Assembly: GCF_020360975.1 (NCBI RefSeq)
Contig: NW_025408685.1
Location: forward strand, 62,001 to 126,000
Source of the DNA: Hirsutella rhossiliensis
Taxonomy: Eukaryota; Ascomycota; Sordariomycetes; Hypocreales; Ophiocordycipitaceae
Length of the DNA stretch: 64,000 nucleotides
Reading direction: 5' to 3'
The position numbers were made by a program, and so were the translations under genes. The notes below the pieces were generated by a model. That model was given only the letters and a program-made list of their open reading frames with translations. It was not told where the DNA came from and searched no databases. Below, piece after piece: positions 56,311 through 64,000 of this stretch; the stretch's first letter is position 1, and the number at the start of each line of letters is the position of its first letter.

Positions 56311-57624
56311 GAGGTGGTTATTTAACTACCCCCTTCTTTTATGCTTATCTTGTAGCCTTTTCCCTCGCTTACCCCGCACCTATCATCGCTGCTTTGCTTG
56401 CTTTGTTGCCTTTTCTGCCTATTCCCGCTGCAGGGACAACGTCCCAGGCTAGGTATAAATCGCCGCTTACTACTGCCTGGACATGCCTTCCTGCATGCTT
56501 TAGTCCCTGACGCTACCGCCTGCCTTCTTTCTTTCTCACCCTCTGCTCTCACCCTCTGACTTCTTCAATCTCTCACATCTAACCCAGTCTTCCGTCTTCG
56601 TTCCGAAAGGCCTATTGCGCAACCCGTGCGGGGTTGCCTTACCTGTCCAATCAGCAGGCAAGAAAGGTTCTCCAATCAGGAGCCAAGATTTTCGAGGGTG
56701 AAGTAGTTTTGGGTTTTTTTCCCGTCCAGAAGAGCCTTTCGTTCCTCAAGGCATTACCACAGTCGGGCAGTCGATTTTGCTATTCGCAGTGGTGCGAGTA
56801 AAATCACCAAGCTGGAGTTCCTCGCTATGATCCAATCAATCCGCGTCAAAGCCTTCAAGGAGTCTACAATCCTCTCGGCATTCAAAAACAGGAATCCACC
56901 CATTCAATCCAAAGCCAATCCTCGAGAGACTCAAAGAGAGGGTACGGGACCAGACGCCGCCGACAGAGCTACCTGCAGAGCCGTATTCATCCCCTTTGGT
57001 ACCCCCATACCGTACGGAAGTTTGAATCAGTTGGCCAACGTCTCCTTGAGTTTGACCCAATTGATGATATTGAGAAGGAGGTCTTCGTACATAACCTTCA
57101 ACGCTACGTTAAAGGTGCAATCTCCCAAGGCCACGAGTTAAAGCAAACGATGGTCGATCTGTACAATACCAAGCTTGCCGAGCAGCAACGCCAAGGCCGA
57201 AAGAAATACAAGAACCGCCACTTGAGATTACAGACCCAAAAGAGAAGGCCCTTCTGAAAGGACCACAGCCCTGCTCCCAGGCCTTATTTATCGAAGCCAT
57301 CACCGTGAACGACCGTGCCCTTACTCCTGGCATCACTTTCGAGGGCAAAGAACTCCAGAAACATTGTTTCGTGACGGAATTCGGCAAAATAGCCGACTGG
57401 TATTGCATTACCTCGCCCAACTAATGGACGGATAACCTATCGCTATTGAGTAGCTTGAGAGAGTCTATTTCCTGAGATGCGGCCTGCTGATCAGTCAGAT
57501 GGTAGGTTGATCATATTTGATGGATATGAAAGCCATAAAATGGTGCGTTTCCGTATTTATCTGCCTAGAAATCACTATTGACCGGGACCAGGATACATAG
57601 ATGGCCACGTGCGTTTTGAACAAT
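56282..57624. other. Gap with hairpin and junction motif, no gene recognised
   Basis: A GCAACCC-GTGCG-GGGTTGC hairpin lies at about 56619-56637. The motif CGTTCCTCAAGGCATT occurs at about 56741 and in the preceding gene at about 56185. Frames at 56827-57420 are broken and transposon-like (a KGAISQGHELKQ stretch looks like the tail of a DDE transposase), but I cannot name them with confidence. Confidence 0.4.
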
Positions 57625-58314
57625 GCCTACTGCTGTTACCTTCCTTCCCACTGCTCTCATGACCTCAAGCCGTTGGATAAATATACTCTTAACACTATCA
57701 AGACGGCGTAGAGGAAAGAACCTAAGAAATTAACCTGTCTGACGGATTCTGCGCCTATTGATAAGGTCAATTTTATACGGGCATATGCCAAAGCACGTGA
57801 AGTCAGAATGACTGCAAAGAACTTTTTTTTCCGGCTAGACGGTCACTGGTAATTGGCGAATTTCACGATCTAAGGCATTGCGGCATGCAGAAATTCATGC
57901 AGATACGGTAGAGACATCTACAAATTCTGCGCCACTTTTGGCTCCTGATGATACACCCAAGATCCAGCCACCAGATTCGCGATTTCGGAAAGGACAAGAC
58001 TCCTAACACTCGGAGGCATTACGCTGTGATAGCAAGAAGGCTTTGAAGCCCAATAACAAACGGTTGCTGAGCACAGCAACAGAATGGCGAAGCTGGAGGC
58101 AGAAGTGGCCCGGCTGCAGAGAAGCAAGAAGAGGAGAGCAATTCCGAACCCGAGCAGACGGTTCATGACTCTCAGTAAAGCTTTGGTGGCTCAGGAAGCC
58201 ATTCCACAAAGTAGAAGTCAAAAAATGCCCGTTGTGCTGAATTCTGAGACCGAGAAGGAGGAGGTCTCAGAGGTGGAGTCAGCTTCAGTGACGGAAGTCA
58301 AGGCGACACCTTAG
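57625..58314 (+). pseudogene. pogo/DDE_1 transposase C-terminal relic
   Basis: Reading through stops, YCCYLPSHCSHDLKPLDKYT and NFIRAYAKAREVRMTAKNFF match the last part of the pogo DDE_1 domain (LPxHxSHxLQPLD, then KANFI). The tail AKLEAEVARLQRSKKRRAIP, RRFMTLSKALVAQE and VVLNSETEKEEVSE is the coiled-coil end typical of fungal members. Several stops and shifts are present, and the catalytic core upstream is not visible. Confidence 0.7.
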
Positions 58315-58485
58315 GCCCTTTCTGTCACCACTAGATGCGCGAGAGTGGTAAAATAGCGCCGGAATAGATAGGGGCGTTCATTTCTCTATAGAATGATATA
58401 ATCTTCGTGTTTTTATTCTTAAGTTCTGGTGATATTTTATGTAGTTCAAATGGTAGACTTTTGGTGGGGACTTTTTCATTTGTAC

Positions 58486-58518
58486 TACCGAAAGGGGGGT
58501 GTTACCGAAAGGGGGGTG
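58486..58518. repeat. 17-bp direct duplication (TACCGAAAGGGGGGTG)
   Basis: The unit TACCGAAAGGGGGGTGT occurs twice in tandem at 58486-58502 and 58503-58518. It covers the stop codon of the minus-strand 155-aa gene, so the last residues of that gene come from it. Confidence 0.85.
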
Positions 58519-58969
58519 GGGTATGGTACGCATGAGCGTTATCCCAGTATCGCTTCCGCGCGGTAACGGCCACCCTGTCCCCCGTGAACCGGTGCTGGAA
58601 GAAGTTGAAGACGGCAAACTCATCCCTCGTCATGACGTACGACTCAGGCTGAGCCTGGACCTTGCCCCACGCGTGGGCGAGCGCACGCTCGAGGATCTTG
58701 CTAACCGTCCGGTCCGAGGCGCCGTCGGGGCCCTCCCGTGCAATCTCGAGAGCCTGCGCGACTGCCGCATCCTGGGGGCTCTTGGATGGCCGCGGACTCG
58801 AGCTGCCCAGCACGGGGCGGCTGAGGACGGGAGAGACGGACACCCGGTGAGGCATCGTGTGCGTGGGTGTGTTACTGTGGATGAAAGGGGAAGCAGCAGA
58901 GAAGGGGGACGGTATGGCCTGGCGGTACTGGTGGTGGTGCTGGATCTCTTGAGGGCGAATAGACAACAT
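58502..58969 (-). CDS. Conserved fungal protein of unknown function (155 aa)
   Basis: The C-terminal half, DRTVSKILERALAHAWGKVQ, YVMTRDEFAVFNFFQHRFTG and ARKRYWDNAHA, looks like a widely distributed small ascomycete protein that I recall only as hypothetical. The N-terminal half is Ser/Pro-rich. ATGs at 58969 and 58855 (MPHRVSVSPV) are both possible. A TATATATA tract at about 58998-59006 is only ~30 bp upstream of the first, which favours the second as the used start. No signal peptide or membrane segment. Confidence 0.65.
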   Translation of the reverse strand: MLSIRPQEIQHHHQYRQAIPSPFSAASPFIHSNTPTHTMPHRVSVSPVLSRPVLGSSSPRPSKSPQDAAVAQALEIAREGPDGASDRTVSKILERALAHAWGKVQAQPESYVMTRDEFAVFNFFQHRFTGDRVAVTARKRYWDNAHAYHTPPPFR

Positions 58970-60576
58970 CCTCGGAGGAGAGGCGGCGAGAAGCTGGTTA
59001 TATATATGTGTTCTAGATGTTCAGGGCAGACGACGGCCCTTGCGGGACGGAACGGATAACCGGTGTGTCGGGGAGGGGTGGTTGGCCAGGGGGGGTTGGT
59101 GGACTGGGGTTAGGGGAATAGTCAAAGCGTTCTCTCCGTTACAAAGCAAGGTGATGTCGTCTGTCTATGTGTAAATGTGTGTATGGATAGACAGATGGCC
59201 CCAGGAGGGTGGTTGATGGGATGTCCCCAGGCGTGGGCAAGGGGGGGGGGGTAGCGGCGGGTGACAATGCGGGAGACTTTTGACGTAGCAACGCAGAATG
59301 TAGGGCCAATTGCAGATCAACGTCTCGACAAGCCGTCTCGCTTTTCCGTCTTCCCGCCTTGATCCACTTTGCAGGGCAGCCTTGGCCGTTTGGCCGGACG
59401 GATGGTGTTTTATGCGAGCGCGCGGGTGGTCTGAGTGCGTGTATGAAGAAGTGACCAGTAAGATTTTGATGTAGATATGTTCGCCTATGTACGTCGTCCA
59501 AGAGGCCGCGTCGTTGACAAGACGCAAGGCTGGCTGGACAAGAGGGTGTGCAGCTTTGACCGACGCGGGATATGTTATGTATGTACGGCAGGATGTATGA
59601 GTGTACGAATAAGTATGTATGCTCTCTGTACGAATGATACACAGGCGACAAGCGTAGTATGAGACGGATTCAGGAGGGCAGCGAGGGTCGGATATCGATG
59701 ATGGAGATGGGGGAACAGGAGCGCAAAGGGATGCGAGCACTCTACATTTATAACATTACATCGCATCACACAAGCGCGCCGCGGCGGACCAAGTCTATTG
59801 TTCAAGGGCTGCAAGTCCAAGAAGCCTCGGCGATCCTCTGACAGAGTTCGAGTAGCGATGATTAGGCGAGGGAGACGAAGGGGGGGAGCGTGCTCACGCA
59901 TACTTCCTCAGTCGCATCCGCACTGCGCTCACGCCTCTCCTTCTCTCCACCTTTCTCAAGATCTCTCGTTGTCTTCCTTATGACCGCCACGATCAGGCGA
60001 GCTCTCTGTTGTTACCTTCATAGAACAGACTTTTACACACTCTCAATTCAAGCCAATCGAGCCCGGTGCTGCGGGCCCTCAAAGGTGGATGCGACAGGGT
60101 ACTTCTCGACAGAAATAGTGACACGCCTGAAGACAAAATTTGAAACACGTGGAGTGGAGGCGGCGAAGAGATATTCTAGAAGACAGGGAGGTGGAGGTGT
60201 GCCTCCGTTCAGCTGGGCAGGGCTTGATTCCGGTGGGGCCGCAGCTCATGGTCGGCTGCTCTGGCCACGGATCTCATTTTCAAATTCCACCACGGCGACG
60301 CCGCGACGGCCTTTTCCACCCGTTCCTCGACACGTTTCAGGAGGGCTTCTATCGCACTACTCGTGCCCGCCCCCACTTTAAGGGGATTCGCTTTGTCTCA
60401 CCCACTACGTCGCCAATGCAGAAGCTCGCCTCGGCGATGGGAAGAATAGATACCAAGCGCCTGGAAGTCATCCACGAGTTCGCACTGGCGCCGTGGGACG
60501 AACGAGTGCAGGCAACGTACGAGGCAGACCGAGTGGAGGTGCTGAAGTCGGATGACCCGGACAGTGTGTCCAATAA
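58970..60576. other. Gap with no gene recognised
   Basis: Purine-rich and pyrimidine-rich strands keep several frames open (59139-59740 minus, 59890-60381 plus) without any motif. A plus-strand stretch at about 60380-60589 (RLEVIHEFALAPWDERVQAT) recalls the region between reverse transcriptase and RNase H of fungal LINE elements, but the evidence is thin. Confidence 0.35.
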
Positions 60577-60594
60577 CCAAGTTACTTGACTTGG
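60577..60594. repeat. CCAAGT-TACTTG-ACTTGG palindrome
   Basis: An 18-bp palindrome, followed by further CCAAG/CTTGG and GGTTG motifs to about 60660. It probably belongs to the left subterminal region of the hAT gene that follows. Confidence 0.6.
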
Positions 60595-60859
60595 TTGGTT
60601 GGGATTGGTTGATTACGTAACAGCCAAGTAATGTAAAGGGAAGCGTCAACCAAGCAAAGCAAGACCATTTCGCTTACTCGGGGTTACTTGAGGTTGCTCG
60701 ATGACATTTCCGATTTAGGCAAGTCACCGCCAATCCCCCCTTTTCCTGTTGACCTCCCGAGAGACGGACGCGCCCTGATCACTTTGTCCAATGTTCTTCG
60801 TTGCCAGGCAGTCTTGCACAGCCTAAATGGCAGTAAGCAGTTAATGATGGCTTTCAAAT

Positions 60860-62985
60860 CCAATGTTTCCGCCTCGGGAAGACTTGGAAAGGTCACACCG
60901 CCTAGGACTCCCTCTGAACCGATCGATTCAACCCCAAGCTCCGCTTCAACCGCAGCCGGTGTGCCATTCCATAGCGCTCCTCACGCAACCCTCCCACAGG
61001 AAAGAGAGGCGGCGAAGGCTTCTCAATGCAATTTCCCCGTCGAGTGGGACAAGATCCGTTATGATGGGAAGTCGGTTCCATCCATCCGATATCGACAGCC
61101 TCATAAGCGAGCCATCAACGCCAAATCCCAACCCTCAGCAGTCTACAGACACGGCGCACAGCTCACAACGGACGGAGACAACAAATACTGGCTCTGCAAA
61201 TACTGTCACGTTAGTGGCCATCACAACGCTGCGCTCTTTGCGGGCGAGAGTACGACCAGCATTATATTATATATACCATCTAAAACATCAGCACAGGCTG
61301 CAAGAATTCGGCTACAAACCGGCGGAATGCAATCCCTTCAGCATGGCCAAGGGCGCAACAAATCTCACGTCATACCTCGGGGGTCGTCGCTTGGTTTTCA
61401 ACGACCTGCAGTTCAAGAACGACTTCACCGACTGGGCTGTCGAGCTTGACCTGACGTTTCGTCAGGCGACCCACCAACGCACCCACAATATTTTTACGAA
61501 GTATCTGGAAGACAGTGACAAAGTTCTACCCAAGAGCCCGACAACACTCGGCAGCTGGGTTAGAGAGAAGTGGTTTGGTGACGCCGGAAGGCGTGCTTGG
61601 CTGAGGGACCAGCTCCACGTTAGCAAGAGCAGGGTGCACCTCTCGATGGATGCGTGGACATCCGAGGAAGGCACTAACTATCTTGCGGTCGTTTCTCACT
61701 TCTTGGATGACAAACATAAGCTTCAAACTGCTCTGCTGGACCTGCCCCCTCTGAAAGGTCCTCACTCTGGCGAGAATATTGCAAAAGTGCTATCAACGGT
61801 CATAGACTGTTACGGCCTCGCCCCAAACATTGGCTTCTTCATGATGGACAACGCGAGCAGCAATGATACATGCATTCACGAGTTATCAAGGCGGTACTCG
61901 ACAGTAAATCGCCAGAGTCGGCTTCGATGTGTTGGCCACATACTCAATCTCATTGTCAAGGCTCTCCTCTTTGGCAAGGGTGTTAGCGGGCTAGAAAGAC
62001 AGCTTCGTGGTGCGTCTGATGACGAGCGATTCGAAATATGGAGGAAGCACAGCTTTATCGGCAAGCTTCATAACTTCTCTGTGTGGATTAACCGAAGCGA
62101 CCAGCGACGGGAGCAACTGAAACGGTACATTCTGCAGGCGTACGATGAGGGCAGCATCGAGCGCCTCTACACAAGAGTCCTGGTCGACGGAGGCATCCGC
62201 TGGAACTCTGCCTATGCTATGATTGAAAGGGCTCTCAAACTTCGTCACGCCATTAATCTATTCTTCCTCAACTACAGCTACAACGGCGACGGATACAATA
62301 TCACTCAAGATATCCTCACTCCTCAGGACTGGATCGACCTGGGCCATTTCCTCAGCATTCTGAAGCCTTTCAAGGACCTGACTAAGCGCGTGGAAGGCCG
62401 GGCAAACAAGGCTGGCCGAGAAGGGTCCCATGGTTCCCTCCACGAGACAATTGAATCGCTTGATGTCCTGTTCAAGAAGCTGCAGGAGGCGGGCAAGTTT
62501 GCTGATGACCACCCTGACGCGGTTTCGACATACTACTCCCATGCCATTGATGCTGCCCGTCTCAAGCTTGAAGAATATTTTGGACTCACGGATGCCACGC
62601 CCGCATACCGGTGCGCAGTTGCGCTGCATCCGGCAAACAAGTTCGCTTACTTCGAACTTGAGTGGAGCCACAACAAGCAATGGGTCAGCGAAGCAAAGAG
62701 AGTGGTACAGGAGGCCTATGCGAAATACGAGGAGGCGGCTATGGAAGCGGAAGCAACAGAGAGATCACCGCGGACACGAGAGGAGGAAAATGAGGAGAGC
62801 GCTTCAGACGATGCAGTAGGCCTAGACCTGCTCCAGCAAGCCCGGAAACGTCGTCAGAGGCTTGCTGCCGTCGCAGCATCAGGCACGCGCAGAAAGAAAC
62901 GGGCAAGACTGACCTTCTGAGCTTGACGAGTTTATGGCTAGGACCACTAAGGCTGATCTAAAAGTCGAGGATCCTCTGGAATGCC
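60860..62985 (+). pseudogene. Second hAT family transposase, 3' truncated
   Basis: A BED-like finger is split by a frame change near 61260 (YWLCKYCH / HLKHQHRLQEFG). The long frame then runs to 62920 with VHLSMDAWTSEEGTNYLAVV, PHSGENIAKVLSTVID, IGFFMMDNASSNDTCIHELS, RLRCVGHILNLIVKALLFGK and VDGGIRWNSAYAMIERALKL. After the stop another frame continues ELDEFMARTTKADLKVEDPL, the start of the C-terminal dimerisation domain, and is cut at 62980 by unrelated sequence. The essential LSIPxMSxxxERxFS block is missing. Only distantly related to the 3.6-kb hAT pair. Confidence 0.85.
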
Positions 62986-63090
62986 TTGAGGAACGAAGTG
63001 CCTTTCGGAACGAAAGGACTTAAGGGTTCCTCCCCGGGGAAAAAAAAAATCGCCATGCCTTTCGGAACGAAAGGACTTAAGGGTTCCTTA
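62978..63090. repeat. Palindrome-bearing direct repeat at the hAT break
   Basis: AATGCCTTGAGGAACGAAG at 62979 is the complement of CGTTCCTCAAGGCATT seen near 56185 and 56741. It is followed by two 33-bp copies of TGCCTTTCGGAACGAAAGGA and onward (about 63000-63032 and 63057-63089), each with the palindrome CCTTTCG-GAA-CGAAAGG, separated by an A-run. Confidence 0.8.
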
Positions 63091-63597
63091 CGGTCGCACA
63101 TTAGGCAAGGTTGGCAAAAACCGCACCAAAAAAATACCGGCCACCGCATGCGTCACATCAGGCTAGTATACCTGCATCGCCTTTTGCAGCAATTGCGCAT
63201 CGCACATTTATCATACCTCTCGCATCAATATATGAGGCTTGAAGCAGATGCATTAGTCTTATGGAGCCTGCTGCTATTATATGCTGCTGCCTCTAGCAAC
63301 GTAAATGATATCTTTTCCCAATTCTGGGGCGGACTGTAAGCTGCAACTTTAGTATTAAAATCTTAAAACCATCATGTCCTCAAGCCCCGTACCGGTACAC
63401 AACACCCAAAAGAGATAATTCTTCGGTGACTCGATCCTGCAACTTCTTGCGCCTTTTTTGGGCTATAATCTAATCTGACGATGTGATACTACTCTTGCCT
63501 GGTTTGTGCAAATTGTGTCGAGAAGAAGGTCCGAACGAGTTGAGGTCTCTAGGTCTCTCTAGGATATAAAAGGGGAGGGTTAGACGGATAAAGAACA
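63091..63597. other. Gap; contains a copy of the MITE flank
   Basis: GAAGGTCCGAACGAGTTGAG followed by GTCTCTAGGTCTCT at 63522-63556 is the inverted counterpart of 25474-25510 and lacks the MITE found there. ATATAAAAGG at about 63562 may be an LTR promoter. No gene. Confidence 0.55.
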
Positions 63598-63697
63598 CAT
63601 GGAAATCACAGACTATCAGATCATCTGGGAATCTACCTATGAAAAGTCCCTTTATTCACTTCTATGCCCACTTTTGATCTCTCCTTCGCGAGAAATT
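63598..63697 (+). mobile_element. LTR relic, partner of 26463-26557
   Basis: GACTATCAGATCATCTGGGA, GAAAAGTCCCTTTATTCACT and GCCCACTTTTGATCTCTCCT match the minus strand at 26557-26463. Sequence from 63698 to the window end has no recognisable feature. Confidence 0.7.
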
Positions 63698-64000
63698 GTG
63701 CTTCCGAGTCAAGGCATACAGCTATTATTACCGGTAGCACCTTGGCGCAGATGGTTGCATTACGAGATTCCAAGCGGCTCGGGTATACCCTGAATGTCTT
63801 CCTCTTCAAATAGTCGGAACTGGTGTTGAGCGCTTGGTGGAATAGCGTCGCCCTGAAGCCGTGTTTGAGCTCGTAAAAGAGTATGGTTCCGTTCGAGTAT
63901 TTGTTCCAGTTGCTCCTATAATATTTTAATTAGCATGTATATTTAAATCAAGATTGAAGTCACTTGCGTGTCTTGCCAGCCCGCCTCTTGGAGGCTCTGC

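Noticed and set aside
59139..59740. Minus-strand frames of 170-190 codons
   Set aside because: Produced by a long strand-biased composition; low-complexity Ser/Thr/His/Pro protein with no conserved block.
60380..60589. Possible LINE fragment (RLEVIHEFALAPWDERVQAT)
   Set aside because: One weak resemblance without reverse transcriptase or RNase H motifs on either side; mentioned only in the gap entry.
1..64000. CRISPR array, riboswitch or prokaryotic operon
   Set aside because: The DNA is fungal, with introns; direct repeats found are transposon or minisatellite repeats without regular unique spacers.
1..64000. Frameshifts everywhere as proof of poor sequence quality
   Set aside because: More than 6 kb of coding sequence in the three regulators and the secreted protein gene is free of indels, so decay of mobile DNA is the simpler reading, although single homopolymer cases remain open.

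Overview
The window is nuclear DNA of a filamentous ascomycete (Pezizomycotina, most likely a Sordariomycete). The reasons are 45-190 bp GT-AG introns, Zn2Cys6 regulators with the fungal middle homology region, a DUF3435 gene, a FunK1-like kinase relic, and a transposon set (Copia, MULE, hAT, pogo, Crypton, Helitron-type DUF6570) usual in these fungi. It reads as an accessory, transposon-rich compartment. The first 5.78 kb is an AT-rich block almost devoid of CpA and TpG, the mark of very heavy repeat-induced point mutation (RIP). The rest has ordinary composition.

Layout. 1-5784: RIP block. 6.2-8.7 kb: frameshifted DUF3435 tyrosine-recombinase gene (the family that contains Starship 'captains') with recognisable introns. 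10.2-11.0 kb: Copia-type LTR split by a 486-bp solo LTR. 12.6-17.1 kb: a MULE with a decayed transposase and a tRNA-like segment; its right inverted repeat is split by a ~1 kb retroposon with a (TAC)n tail. 17.1-22.5 kb: a small unknown protein, a kinase scrap, a frameshifted conserved gene and a 77-bp repeat. 23.4-27.6 kb: pogo and Copia debris, a TA-flanked MITE, and one intact gene for a small secreted cysteine-rich protein (effector candidate). 28.0-38.3 kb: three intact Zn2Cys6 transcription factor genes (745, 633 and 746 aa in my models) with no enzyme genes between them. 38.8-41.6 kb: a Crypton tyrosine recombinase with one frameshift, and a Copia protease scrap. 41.6-50.3 kb: two 3,607-bp hAT copies in inverted orientation around a 1,458-bp spacer that holds the truncated end of a flavoprotein reductase gene. 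50.4-54.6 kb: a second MITE and an epoxide-hydrolase-like pseudogene cut by a second MULE. 54.8-64 kb: a free-standing DUF6570 ORF, a pogo C-terminal relic, a conserved 155-aa gene, a second hAT family and LTR scraps.

The probably functional cellular genes are few: the three regulators, the secreted protein, the 155-aa conserved protein, possibly the 191-aa unknown protein and the DUF6570 ORF. Everything else is mobile DNA or wreckage. Several insertions can be dated relative to each other from their target-site duplications. The three regulators are uninterrupted while nearly every flanking transposon gene is frameshifted, which argues that the frameshifts are real decay and not general sequencing error. 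I found no obvious new multi-gene system. The strongest leads are the regulator trio, the hAT palindrome with a rearranged flank, the DUF3435/RIP-block junction and the embedded secreted protein.
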